From a bacterium (GTDB taxonomy: Bacteria; Sumerlaeota; Sumerlaeia; SLMS01; JAHLLQ01), in the NCBI GenBank assembly GCA_020444065.1, contig JAHLLQ010000007.1, positions 1-64,000 on the forward strand: a stretch of 64,000 nt of DNA. The letters run 5' to 3'. The first letter of the stretch is position 1; the number at the start of each line of letters is the position of its first letter. The notes under the pieces are model-generated. The model made no database searches, was not told where the DNA came from, and saw nothing but the letters and a program-made list of their open reading frames with translations. Shown here in pieces: positions 54,226 to 62,917 of this stretch. The position numbers and the translations under genes are program-made.

Positions 54226-54352
54226 CCAGGGCGTCCTGGTTACGCCAATCTCTTCGTTGCGCGGCGGTCGGCTGGTTCGGTCACGTACTGAAGTACGCTC
54301 CCTCTCCATCCGCCTTGCGCGCCTCGATCTTGACGAAACCAGAACGCCCTGG
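54226..54352. repeat. Intergenic hairpin element, copy C
   Basis: 127 bases. Arms CCAGGGCGTCCTGGTT (54226-54241) and AACCAGAACGCCCTGG (54337-54352) pair with one mismatch, continuing through ACGCCAA/TTGACG. The centre is GTACT-GA-AGTAC. Core shared with copies A, B and D. It lies in the 477-base spacer between the PKD gene and gatB. Confidence 0.88.
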
Positions 54353-54409
54353 GGGGGCGGGGGAGGGGTTTGGGTCGCGCCTTCAGCGCTTTGTGAGGGG
54401 GCGATGAAC

Positions 54410-54429
54410 CCCAGGGCTTGCGCCCTGGG
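54410..54429. repeat. CCCAGGGC-TTGC-GCCCTGGG hairpin
   Basis: A perfect 8-bp stem with a TTGC loop, in the same spacer as element copy C. No T run follows, so it is probably a small palindromic repeat rather than a terminator. Confidence 0.6.
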
Positions 54430-54500
54430 CTGATATGGGGCGGGGCGTTGCCCCTTCTGGATTGCCGGTTGGAAGCCGGTGGTCCCCGCGATGTGCCGTG

Positions 54501-54579
54501 CTCGTGCTCAGCGGAGCTCGTACTCGTAATCGGTCTCTTAGTCTTCGAGTACGAGATCGATAACGCCCACGAGCACGAG
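54501..54579. repeat. GAGTACGAG-type palindrome, copy 1
   Basis: Outer arms CTCGTGCTC (54501-54509) and GAGCACGAG (54571-54579), inner arms CTCGTACTCG (54517-54526) and CGAGTACGAG (54546-54555). It resembles 56309-56378 and 56521-56602. Confidence 0.75.
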
Positions 54580-54611
54580 GGGGAAACGGTGTGCGATTCC
54601 TTTTCCCGCGA

Positions 54612-56069
54612 TCAGTCTTCGGGTTCGACGCCGAGTTCTTTGTGGAGGAGTTCCTGGACCTTCTGGGGGTCGGCTTTGCCGCGGGAGGCGCGCATGACCT
54701 GGCCCATGAGGCCTTTGATGGCTTTCAGTTTTCCGCCGCGCACGTCGTCCGCCATTTTCGTATTTTCTTCGATGACTTGGCGAACGAGCGGTTCGAGGCT
54801 GGTGTCGTCGAGGGGCTTGAGGCCTTTTTCTTCGACGATGACCGCGGGGGCCTTTCCGGTTTCGAGCATCAGCGGGAAGACTTGCTTGGCGATCTTGCCG
54901 GTGATGGTGTTGTCATCGATCATGCGGATCAGATCGGCGAGCGAACCGGCTTTGATCGGAAAGTCGGTGGCGCGTGCGTCTTCGCCCATTTCGTTCAGAC
55001 GACGAATGACCTCGGTCATGACCCAGTTGGAAATGGCTTTCGGATTGTTGTGCGCGCCGACGGCTTCTTCGTAGTATTCGGCGAGGCTGCGGTCGGCGGT
55101 CAGGACGCCGGCGTCGTAGTCGGGGAGTTCGTACTGCTGGACGAAGCGTGCCTTTCGTGCGTGCGGAAGTTCAGGGATTTTCTCGCGAACTTCGTCGCGC
55201 CATTTGTCGTCGATGTCGATGTCGACGAGATCGGGCTCGGGGAAGTAGCGATAGTCGTGGGCGGTCTCTTTGCTGCGCATCGCGCGCGTTTCCATCGCGA
55301 CCTCGTCCCACAGGCGCGTTTCGGGAATGACGCGGCCGCCTTCTTCGAGGAGCTCGGTCTGGCGTTCGATTTCGGCGTCGATGCATTTCAGGACGACACT
55401 GATCGAGTTGAGGTTTTTAATTTCAACTTTTTGGCCAAGGACATCGCTGCCCTTCTCGCGCATCGAAATGTTGAGTTCAAAACGCAGGCGGCCTTCCTGC
55501 ATCTTGCAGTCGGACGCGTCGAGATACTCGAGCAGCGTCTTCATGGAGCGCATGAAGGCGTCGGCTTCTTCTTTCGAACGCAGGTCGGGCTTCGTGACGA
55601 TCTCGAGCAGTGGCGTGCCGGCGCGGTTCAGGTCGACGAGTGAGTAGTCGACGTGCGCGCGGCCTTCGGGGTGGATGTTCTTGCCGGCGTCTTCTTCGAG
55701 GTGAATGTTGTCGATGCCGACTTCTTTCATTTCGCCATCGGGCATTTCGAAGGCGATGACGCCGTCGCGGCCGAGCGGGGCGTACTGCTGGCTGACCTGG
55801 TAGTTCTTCGGGAGATCGGGGTAGTAGTAGTTTTTCCGATCAAAATACGTGCGATCGGGGATCTCGCAGCCAAGCGCCAGAGCAACGCGGAGGGAAATTT
55901 CGAAGGCTTCGCGATTCAGAACGGGGAGCGAGCCGGGCATGCCGAGGCACACGGGACAGACCTGGGTGTTCGGCGGTTGGCCGAATTCGGTGGAGCAGCC
56001 GCACCAGACTTTCGTGTGGGTCTTGAGTTCCGTGTGAACTTCAAATCCAATAACCGGTTCGAATGGCAT
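54612..56069 (-). CDS. gatB: Asp-tRNA(Asn)/Glu-tRNA(Gln) amidotransferase subunit B
   Basis: 485 residues, standard. GatB presents the misacylated tRNA and, with GatA and GatC, converts Glu-tRNA(Gln) or Asp-tRNA(Asn) to the correct amide. Diagnostic stretches: IGFEVHTELKTHTKVWCGC (7-25) with zinc cysteines, CPVCLGMPGSLPVLN (about 38-52), FDRKNYYYPDLPKNYQVSQ (about 76-94), HLEEDAGKN, DLNRAGTPLLEIVTKPDL, and the YqeY/GatB tail domain at the C-terminus. gatA and gatC are not in the window. Repeat-rich spacers lie on both sides. Confidence 0.98.
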   Translation of the reverse strand: MPFEPVIGFEVHTELKTHTKVWCGCSTEFGQPPNTQVCPVCLGMPGSLPVLNREAFEISLRVALALGCEIPDRTYFDRKNYYYPDLPKNYQVSQQYAPLGRDGVIAFEMPDGEMKEVGIDNIHLEEDAGKNIHPEGRAHVDYSLVDLNRAGTPLLEIVTKPDLRSKEEADAFMRSMKTLLEYLDASDCKMQEGRLRFELNISMREKGSDVLGQKVEIKNLNSISVVLKCIDAEIERQTELLEEGGRVIPETRLWDEVAMETRAMRSKETAHDYRYFPEPDLVDIDIDDKWRDEVREKIPELPHARKARFVQQYELPDYDAGVLTADRSLAEYYEEAVGAHNNPKAISNWVMTEVIRRLNEMGEDARATDFPIKAGSLADLIRMIDDNTITGKIAKQVFPLMLETGKAPAVIVEEKGLKPLDDTSLEPLVRQVIEENTKMADDVRGGKLKAIKGLMGQVMRASRGKADPQKVQELLHKELGVEPED

Positions 56070-56144
56070 GACAACGAGCCCCTTGCAGATTAGCAGCGGG
56101 GTCGATATGCCGGGCTGGTGGGGGGGAGGTCAAGGAGAGTGCCT

Positions 56145-56276
56145 CCAGGGCGTCCTGGTTGCGCCAATCTCTTCGTTGCGCGGCGGTCGGCTGGTTCGGT
56201 TCGGTCACGTACTGGAGTACGCTCCCTCTCCATCCGCCTTGCGCGCCTCTATCTTGACGAAACCAGAACGCCCTGG
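56145..56276. repeat. Intergenic hairpin element, copy D
   Basis: 132 bases. Arms CCAGGGCGTCCTGGTTGCG and the complementary end ACGAAACCAGAACGCCCTGG pair as in copy C. The centre is GTACT-GG-AGTAC, and a TTCGG duplication (56197-56206) lengthens one arm. It lies upstream of gatB in the 547-base spacer. Confidence 0.88.
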
Positions 56277-56308
56277 GGGCGAGGGGGAGGGGGATGTCTG
56301 GCGCGCGT

Positions 56309-56378
56309 GCTCGTGCTCAGCGGAGCGATTCTCGTAATCGGTGTCGAGTACGAGTTCGAGTACGTGTACGAGTACGAA
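56309..56378. repeat. GAGTACGAG-type palindrome, copy 2
   Basis: CTCGTGCTC near 56310-56318 faces GTACGAGTACGA at the other end, with an inner GAGTACGAG run (56346-56354). Related to 54501-54579. Confidence 0.65.
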
Positions 56379-56520
56379 ATGGGAAGGGAGCGTGAATCGA
56401 GGTGACTTGAGCATCTCTGCTCAAGCCCCAGGGGCGTTTGCCGGTCGGATGGGTTTTGGGACGTCTTCGATTACGATGACGCGCACGAGCACGGGGATTG
56501 GCGGTCTCAGCGATCTGGCG

Positions 56521-56602
56521 TACTCGTGCTCAGCGAAGCGGCACTCGTACTCGCACTCGGTCTTTGGGCTATCGAGTACGAGTACGAGTACGTGTACGAG
56601 TA
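56521..56602. repeat. GAGTACGAG-type palindrome, copy 3
   Basis: TACTCGTGCTC (56521-56531) faces GTGTACGAGTA (56592-56602). Inner CACTCGTACTCG (56542-56553) faces CGAGTACGAGTACG (56573-56586). It ends 15 bases before the stop of the ABC permease gene. Confidence 0.7.
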
Positions 56603-56616
56603 TGGAAGGGCTGTTC

Positions 56617-57477
56617 TTAGTCCGTGCTATAGATACACTGTTTTCTTGTCATCATCCAGAAGCTGAAGGCGAGGGAGGCGATGAGGACAGTGGCAAGGAC
56701 GATGGTGGTCTGGATGGCGCCGGGCGGTTCGGCGAGGATCTCAAAGGTGGCCGTGCGGCGGGCGGCTTGCTGAGGCAGCAAGTGAGTGAAGTAGAACGTG
56801 AGCGAGAAGTTCTTCAGCACGGTCGGTAGCAGGCTGGACGCCGTTTCCCATCCGTAGATGAACAGCGCGTCGAAGACGTTCTTGAACACGGTGCTGAGTG
56901 CCAGGAACAGCGCTGAGAACACGGCGAGGGAAAGGCCGATGACAAAGAACTCTCGTACGAGTGCCAGGAGTCGACCGCGCTCGATCAGGACCGAGTACAT
57001 TCCATCGAGGCCGAAGGGGAGGACGGCGAGGATTTGCGCGGTGGTGAGAGCGAGCATGAAGATCGGCCACGCGATGATCAGGAAGCCAAGGTATTTGCCG
57101 GCAAGAATCAACCATCGCGGGATCGGTTGCAGGAACAGATAGTGGAGCGTTTGCTCGTTGAATTCTTCGCGTAGAGCGGACTTGCCAAACATGATGGCCG
57201 CAAAGATCACGGAGAAGTGCATGTAGCCGACGACGAGCATGTACTGCATGCTGTCGATTGTTTCGGAGGAGTGCGCGCTCTCGCCGCCAATCAGTGGGAG
57301 CGGATCGGCAAAGGAGAGCCGCGACAGAACGAGCAGGACGATCGTTCTTGCCAGGATGATCATGACGGGAAGTCCAGCGAGGATGAGCGTGCCCCAGAAG
57401 AAGCGTCCGCGCATGCCGCGGCGGATTGTCAGCCGCAGCAGGGCGAGGAGCTGGCGAGAGCGGGACACGCCCTCCAT
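56617..57477 (-). CDS. ABC exporter permease, module B
   Basis: About 286 residues from the ATG at 57477 (MEGVSRSRQLL), one base after the ATPase stop; the frame is open to 57639. About six membrane helices (first at 28-50, LILAGLPVMIILARTIVLL) and the ABC2-type layout with the EFNEQTLHYLFLQPIPRWLILAGKYLG coupling region. It works with the ATPase encoded just upstream. Substrate unknown; such gene pairs often export lipids, antibiotics or gliding-type components. Confidence 0.88.
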   Translation of the reverse strand: MEGVSRSRQLLALLRLTIRRGMRGRFFWGTLILAGLPVMIILARTIVLLVLSRLSFADPLPLIGGESAHSSETIDSMQYMLVVGYMHFSVIFAAIMFGKSALREEFNEQTLHYLFLQPIPRWLILAGKYLGFLIIAWPIFMLALTTAQILAVLPFGLDGMYSVLIERGRLLALVREFFVIGLSLAVFSALFLALSTVFKNVFDALFIYGWETASSLLPTVLKNFSLTFYFTHLLPQQAARRTATFEILAEPPGAIQTTIVLATVLIASLAFSFWMMTRKQCIYSTD

Positions 57478-57478
57478 G

Positions 57479-58426
57479 TTATTCTGATTTTCCACCGCTT
57501 GCACTGAGGTACCCGAAGATGCTGGAGATGTTCTCGTCGGCGACGGAGACGTAGCTGATCCCCAGTCCGCGGTCGAGGACAAGGGTGTTGAGTTGATCGT
57601 AGAATCGATCGACGTCGCGAGTCTCGACGATGACGGCATGATCTAGCTCCTCTACGCGGGCGCTCAAGGTGGATTCTTGTTCCAGGAAGAAAACGGCCGC
57701 TTGGCGTGGGTTTGTGCAACGAATGAGAATCTGGTGGGGGTGGCTCTTGAGGCCCTGGCGGACTTCGCGGATGTCGCCTTCGGCAAGCAGGTATCCGCCG
57801 CTCATCATCAGGATATTGTTCGTCATCGCGCCGATTTCGTGCAGGACGTGGCTGCTGATGATGACGTTGCGGCCTTCTTTGCCGAACTGGCGGATCAGTC
57901 CCATCATCTCGTGCCGGCCGACCGCATCGAGTCCGTTGAGCGGTTCGTCCAGGACGAGAATCTCGGGATTGTGCGCGAGTGCCAGAGCGACTTTGACGCG
58001 CTGGCGCATGCCCTTGCTGTAGCTCTGGATTCGGCGGTTCATGTACTGGGCCATGCCGAGCTGTTCGAGTGAGTGAATGGCGGCGGCTCGGGCACGGGAC
58101 TTCATCCAGCCGCGCAGAAGAAGCAGCGATTCGATGAAGTCGCGCGCGCTGAATTTCTCGTAGAAGGAATCCGTCTGCGCGCAGTAGCCGAGCCGGTGCA
58201 TCATCGCAGCGTTCCCCCACACGGGTTCGCCGTACATGAGGACGGTTCCCTGGCTGGGATGAATCATCCCGGTCAGCAGGTTCATCAGAGTCGATTTGCC
58301 GGCGCCGTTCGGTCCGAGCAGTCCCGTGATGCCGGGGCGCAGGGTCGCCGTGACGCGGTTGACGCCGATGACTTCGCCGTACCAGCGAGAGACGTCGTTC
58401 AGTTCGATCATTGCAGATGCGCTCAC
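57479..58426 (-). CDS. ABC exporter ATP-binding protein, module B
   Basis: 315 residues. Walker A GPNGAGKST (38-46), Q-loop GYCAQTD, signature YSKGMRQRVK (about 137-146), Walker B ILVLDEPLNGLD (about 157-168) and the switch histidine in SSHVLHE. The C-terminal 100 residues form an extra regulatory region. The start is GTG at 58426 with GGGGGT six bases upstream. It follows the module A permease by four bases. Confidence 0.94.
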   Translation of the reverse strand: MSASAMIELNDVSRWYGEVIGVNRVTATLRPGITGLLGPNGAGKSTLMNLLTGMIHPSQGTVLMYGEPVWGNAAMMHRLGYCAQTDSFYEKFSARDFIESLLLLRGWMKSRARAAAIHSLEQLGMAQYMNRRIQSYSKGMRQRVKVALALAHNPEILVLDEPLNGLDAVGRHEMMGLIRQFGKEGRNVIISSHVLHEIGAMTNNILMMSGGYLLAEGDIREVRQGLKSHPHQILIRCTNPRQAAVFFLEQESTLSARVEELDHAVIVETRDVDRFYDQLNTLVLDRGLGISYVSVADENISSIFGYLSASGGKSE

Positions 58427-58430
58427 GTGG

Positions 58431-59300
58431 TTACCCCCTATGGACTTCGACGGGACGCAGCCGCCAGTGCAGGAATACGAGCGAAATGACCCACCAGATT
58501 GCGATGCCGAAGACGACCCAGAACGGAGAACGATCGGAATCGCCTAGAATGAAGACAGCGGGCAGGTCATAAAGGGTATCAACAAGTCCGAAGTACATGC
58601 GATCGTTGTGGAAAATCTCGCCGGCGAACGCGGACAGTGCTCCGGAGCCGAAGTAGACGGTAAGGAAAAGGATGCCTGCAAAGGCGCGATTCTTTGTGGC
58701 GGCAGAACATGCTAATCCAATCAGTGAGATCGTGATCGCAATTGCCAGCCCGGAAAGAACGGCGGCGAAGACCGTTGGGATTGTGTCGCCGAGAATGCTG
58801 TCGAAGATCTCCGCGGTATTCGGATAGATGAACATCATAAGGATTGCGAGGATGATGACCTGGAACCATGTGAGGAAGCTCAGCATGCCGGCGGAGGCGG
58901 AGACTTTGCCCAGGATGTAGCCGGTTCGCGTGATCGGTCGACTGTAGATGATGGGAAGTGCGTGGTGCGCGAGTTCGGGCGCGATCATGCGTGGCGCCGT
59001 CAGGACGGTGATAAAGATGCAGGGCCAGATTTGAATGTAGAGCAGGCGCGCGATGAGGTTCTTCCAATCGACCAGCGGCATGTTGGAAAGATTCAAGGTC
59101 TGGCGCAGCAGGAAGTTGTTTGTCACGTACAAGTAGCACGTCATGCCGATCAGGGCGACGACGCCGAGGCCAAACAGGACCGTCGCGACGTACTTCGTGA
59201 AGACCGCACGGAAGGAGTACGTGGGAACAGCGGCCAGGCGAAGAACCTGGGGCAGGAGCGGGCCTTCGTAGGCGCGATATCGTATCTCATGTACGGGCAT
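58431..59300 (-). CDS. ABC exporter permease, module A
   Basis: About 289 residues from the ATG at 59300 (MPVHEIRYRAYEG), overlapping the end of the module A ATPase by 14 bases; the frame is open to 59447. About six membrane helices (first near 33-52, VATVLFGLGVVALIGMTCYLY) and an APELAHHALPIIYSRPITRTGYILGK coupling stretch typical of ABC2 permeases. Four genes (ATPase A, permease A, ATPase B, permease B) are tightly packed and form one operon, perhaps one exporter with two half units. Confidence 0.88.
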   Translation of the reverse strand: MPVHEIRYRAYEGPLLPQVLRLAAVPTYSFRAVFTKYVATVLFGLGVVALIGMTCYLYVTNNFLLRQTLNLSNMPLVDWKNLIARLLYIQIWPCIFITVLTAPRMIAPELAHHALPIIYSRPITRTGYILGKVSASAGMLSFLTWFQVIILAILMMFIYPNTAEIFDSILGDTIPTVFAAVLSGLAIAITISLIGLACSAATKNRAFAGILFLTVYFGSGALSAFAGEIFHNDRMYFGLVDTLYDLPAVFILGDSDRSPFWVVFGIAIWWVISLVFLHWRLRPVEVHRG

Positions 59301-60222
59301 TGGCGACGCTTTCCGATTCCTCGATGGCGCTGACGAAAATGTCCTCGAGCGAATCCTTCTTGAAGTGGAAGTGGCGAATCTGAACGTCGAGATCGCGCGC
59401 AATCTGGAAGAGCGATCGCGTTCCTTCGCCTTCGGGCAGATGCACACGAATTACGCCCGTAACGTCTTCGTTGCAGTTCCAGCCCATGGATGCGACGGCG
59501 CCCATGAAGCGTTCGGAGTCTCCTTCGAGCCGCACGTCGTAGGTGTTGAGGTATTCCTTGCGAAGTTCCGCGATCTTGCCGTTCAGGACGACGTGGCCCT
59601 TGTTGATGACCGTGACGGAATCGCAGCAGAATTCGATGTCGTGCAGAATGTGCGAGCACATGATGACGTGACTGCCGGAGATCTCGCCGATGTCGCGAAT
59701 CAGGCGCAGCATTTCGTCGCGGCCTTCCGGATCGAGCGCGTTCGTCGGTTCGTCGAGCACAAGGACCTTCGGGCCATGCACGAGGGCCTGGGCGAGTTTA
59801 ACGCGTTGCTGGTTACCGAGCGACAGTGTCTCGACGGAACGGTAACGTTGTTCGCCCATGCCGACATAGTAGAGCACTTCGTGCGCGCGCTCCATGGCGG
59901 CGCGCGGAGGCAGCCCGGCAAGTTCGCCGACGTAGCGCAACAATCGCACGGCGGACAGGCCGTGGATGTAGGCTTCGTGTTCGGGCATGTAGCCGATGTT
60001 CTGCCGAATCTTCATTGCCTGCGTGCGAACGTCGTAGCCGAGCACGCGCGCGCTGCCACGAGTCGGTTTGATAAACCCCATCAGGGTCTTGATGAGGGTC
60101 GACTTGCCCGCGCCGTTAGGCCCGAGCAAGCCGACTGACTTTCCATCCAGAACGGTGGTCATGCCGCGCAGGACTTCGTTGCTGCCGTATTTGACGACGA
60201 GGTTGTCGAGTTCTACAAACAC
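59287..60222 (-). CDS. ABC exporter ATP-binding protein, module A
   Basis: 311 residues. Walker A GPNGAGKST (35-43), Q-loop IGYMPEHEAY, signature LSLGNQQRVKLAQALVHGP, with LGNQQ in place of the canonical LSGGQ, Walker B VLVLDEPTNALDP and CSHILHD. A C-terminal region of about 90 residues ends in FKKDSLEDIFVSAIEESE, typical of heterodimeric exporters. The start is GTG with GGAG six bases upstream. First gene of the exporter operon; a large hairpin lies just before it. Confidence 0.94.
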   Translation of the reverse strand: MFVELDNLVVKYGSNEVLRGMTTVLDGKSVGLLGPNGAGKSTLIKTLMGFIKPTRGSARVLGYDVRTQAMKIRQNIGYMPEHEAYIHGLSAVRLLRYVGELAGLPPRAAMERAHEVLYYVGMGEQRYRSVETLSLGNQQRVKLAQALVHGPKVLVLDEPTNALDPEGRDEMLRLIRDIGEISGSHVIMCSHILHDIEFCCDSVTVINKGHVVLNGKIAELRKEYLNTYDVRLEGDSERFMGAVASMGWNCNEDVTGVIRVHLPEGEGTRSLFQIARDLDVQIRHFHFKKDSLEDIFVSAIEESESVANART

Positions 60223-60242
60223 GGTGTTCTCCTATTCGGAAT

Positions 60243-60344
60243 CACCACGAAGGCACGAAGTGCACGAAGAAGTACTAACTGGAGTTCGCTGGTGTTCGAT
60301 TTCCATCACTTCTCATTCCTTCTCATCTTCGTGCCTTCGTGGTG
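60243..60344. repeat. Long inverted repeat between the anti-sigma gene and the ABC operon
   Basis: CACCACGAAGGCACGAAG (60243-60260) and CTTCGTGCCTTCGTGGTG (60327-60344) are perfect 18-base inverted arms around a 66-base loop. It begins 21 bases before the ABC start and ends eight bases from the anti-sigma stop. Confidence 0.8.
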
Positions 60345-60351
60345 CATTCTG

Positions 60352-62892
60352 TTACTCGATGGGTTTGTACCAATCGGCGACGGCGGGGATCCAGCCGGTC
60401 ATTTCGAGGTCGCCGACGCGGAAGCCTTCGACGAAGAAGTCGACGCTGTTGTCTTCAGCGATGGCGTAGGCGACGAGCGCTTCGTTCTCACTTCCTTCCG
60501 CCAGGTCGACGAGGTCTTCGATTCCCTGGACGCCGAGTTTCTGGAGCAACGGCGCGACTTCCTTGGCCGACTTCGAGAACGGTTGGTAGAGCAGCATGGA
60601 AACGTGCGAACCGCTCTTGGCGGGCAGGCTGCTCGTGAATGCATACTCGTTTTCGAGCGACCGGCCGTCTTCAGACATTTCGATCGTGTTCTTCACGAAG
60701 GCCGCGCCGGGGCCGAAGATGACGTAGTCGTCGATGACGGCGTAGCTGATACCGAACGGGGCACCGGGATATTCAAAGGACACGACGAGATGGCCGCGGT
60801 AGCTCTCGGAGCGTACTTGCACCTTCTCGAGCTGCGAATCGCCGGAGGTTGCCATCAGGTCGATCAGGTCCAGCATCGCGTTGTGGAAGGCGATCGGGTC
60901 GAGCACTTCGATGGCGACCTTGACGTTGGGAATCGGCAGCAGCGGGTTGTCGAGGCCGATGGCAGCTTCGTTTCCGAGCGTTGCGGCGACCATGCGGAGG
61001 AGTTCGGCTTCGGCGGACTGGTCGACCGCGTCGAAGTTCTTGTTTTCGCTGCGAAGCCAACCGAAGACTTCCTCAAGCATAACTTCTGGCGATTGGACTT
61101 TCATAGCAAGCAGCGCGTGCGTATCGGGCGAGAAGAATTGGATGGACCCCATCGCCCCCGGTTCGTCCAGCCAACCCACCATGCCGTGGCGTTCACCATC
61201 GAAGGTCACGCGAACGGCCTGGTTGTCTGCCTGATCGCCGAAGTCGGTGGCGCCGATGATGGCGCGCATGTTGTCGAGACCGAAGCGCTGCATGGCGACC
61301 GCGGCGCGATCGCCGTAGGTCCTGTCGTGTTCGAGCATCAGCTGATTGATACCCGCGACGTTGACTGCTCCCGTGATGGTGCTGTGCGGCGACGTATTGC
61401 GAAGATCGAGCACGAAGGGCGAGTAGGCGAAGTCGGTCGGCGTGTCGGTGCGGATGGCTTCGAGGCTTTCGAGGAACGCGGCGTTCTGGATAGCGATGAT
61501 CAGGAAGCCGTTCTCAACGCGCGCGCTGACTTGTTCGTTTCCCATCTGCAGCAGGCTCAGAAGGGGCACGAGCTTGCCGTTGATGACTTCTTCAACAGCA
61601 GCCGCATCGGAGCGCACATCGGTGATCAGGACGGCGCCGTTTTCGCCCACGCCGAGACTGACGGAGCCTTTGAGTGCTTTCAGAACCGTCTGCACATCGG
61701 GACTGCGAAGAGCGGTCCCCAATCCCGTTGCGAATTGCTCGGCGGATTCTTCGTCGATTTCAACTTCGCTGAGGCGATCGATGAAGGTGCGGATAGTTTC
61801 TTCGGTGATGACGTCCGCGAGAGACTCGGTGCCGGTCGGACCGATGAGATGCGCGATGCTCGGAATCTCGACCAGCACGATCGTGTCTTCCGGCAGATAG
61901 TCGGTTGTGAGAGCAACGCCTTGGCCGTAGGGCGAGACGATCTCATCGATCGAACTCATCGTGGCAGCAGACGTTGTGGCAGCGGCATCGGCGTCGGGCA
62001 GTTCTGCGACGAGCGTCGGCTCGTCCGCGTTCATGGCGGTTGCGCCGGCGGATGTCCATGCAATGCGTCGATCGACGGGAATCGGGCGGGCTTTCTCGCT
62101 GCTGTAGGATTCACCCGCGCCGAGTTTTTTCACGACGCCGGCCTGGATGACTTCGACGTTTCCGCTGGCGACGGCGACTTCGGCACCGCGAAGGCCGCGG
62201 ACGACACTGAAGGTTCCGCCGTCGGATTCGACGCGGAATTCGCGCGTATCGACGCGCACCGGACGGGCAGACTCTTTCGCGGCGTTATTCGCGACGAAGA
62301 GTTCGCCGCGCTCGAGTTCGAACTGCGGCTTGTTCTTCGAGCCGGCAAGACGGACGAGGGAATTAGCGTTGAGCTCGACGCTGCCGGTGTTGTTGGCGAG
62401 GGCCAACTGCAGGTAGCCGTCGTTGGCGGTCTTCAGGCGCTGCGTTGTGGCCGGCAGGCGATCCTCTCCGGCAAGGGAGCGAATGCCCTCGGCCTCGAAT
62501 GCCTGCACGGTTCCTTGGGATGCCAGGACGCGTTCGACGGCGCCGCCGTTACCCCAGGGCAGAATCACGTATGTGCCGACGGCGATCAGAAGTGCCGCAC
62601 ATGCGGCGATCGCCATCCAGCGTGAAATCGGGCGAACCTTCGCGGGTTCGCGCGTGGTGCGTGCGACGGGAAGCGCAGAGAGATCGGGCCGGTCGGCCGA
62701 CTCGGCCAGCGTTTCTTCCGCGGCGCCAAAGAACGCGGCCAGTTCTCGATCCTGGCGGCGGTATTGTTCGAGCAGGTCTTTGTATTCTTCGTTGGCCTCG
62801 ACTTCGGCCATGAGTTCGCGTTCCTCGTCGGGCGTGAGTTCGCCTTCGAGGAATTCGAGGATTCGGTTTTCGGCTTCGTTACGAGTCATCAT
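60352..62892 (-). CDS. Giant FecR-type anti-sigma factor with long external domain
   Basis: About 846 residues from the double ATG at 62892/62889, which has GGGAG upstream; the frame is open to 63066. An N-terminal acidic sigma-binding helix bundle (1-60, EFLEGELTPDEERELMAEV), one membrane helix (about 92-112), a FecR-like beta domain (about 150-260; FELERGELFVAN, EVAVASGNVEVIQAGV) and then nearly 550 external residues built of DUF3352-like repeats (TIVLVEIPSIAHL, VSLGVGENGAVLITDV, GYVE-free). The sigma gene stops 25 bases upstream. The external part is far larger than in ordinary anti-sigmas and may sense surface state or act as a substrate-sensing module. Confidence 0.75.
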   Translation of the reverse strand: MMTRNEAENRILEFLEGELTPDEERELMAEVEANEEYKDLLEQYRRQDRELAAFFGAAEETLAESADRPDLSALPVARTTREPAKVRPISRWMAIAACAALLIAVGTYVILPWGNGGAVERVLASQGTVQAFEAEGIRSLAGEDRLPATTQRLKTANDGYLQLALANNTGSVELNANSLVRLAGSKNKPQFELERGELFVANNAAKESARPVRVDTREFRVESDGGTFSVVRGLRGAEVAVASGNVEVIQAGVVKKLGAGESYSSEKARPIPVDRRIAWTSAGATAMNADEPTLVAELPDADAAATTSAATMSSIDEIVSPYGQGVALTTDYLPEDTIVLVEIPSIAHLIGPTGTESLADVITEETIRTFIDRLSEVEIDEESAEQFATGLGTALRSPDVQTVLKALKGSVSLGVGENGAVLITDVRSDAAAVEEVINGKLVPLLSLLQMGNEQVSARVENGFLIIAIQNAAFLESLEAIRTDTPTDFAYSPFVLDLRNTSPHSTITGAVNVAGINQLMLEHDRTYGDRAAVAMQRFGLDNMRAIIGATDFGDQADNQAVRVTFDGERHGMVGWLDEPGAMGSIQFFSPDTHALLAMKVQSPEVMLEEVFGWLRSENKNFDAVDQSAEAELLRMVAATLGNEAAIGLDNPLLPIPNVKVAIEVLDPIAFHNAMLDLIDLMATSGDSQLEKVQVRSESYRGHLVVSFEYPGAPFGISYAVIDDYVIFGPGAAFVKNTIEMSEDGRSLENEYAFTSSLPAKSGSHVSMLLYQPFSKSAKEVAPLLQKLGVQGIEDLVDLAEGSENEALVAYAIAEDNSVDFFVEGFRVGDLEMTGWIPAVADWYKPIE

Positions 62893-62917
62893 TGGAGAAA
62901 CTCCCCGGCGAGCGTCA

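Noticed and set aside
60292-62625. 777-codon plus-strand open frame opposite the anti-sigma gene
   Set aside because: It mirrors the minus-strand gene's GC-rich third positions, has low-complexity His/Arg/Asp content and no family motif. The minus-strand gene has FecR and membrane features plus a good ribosome binding site.
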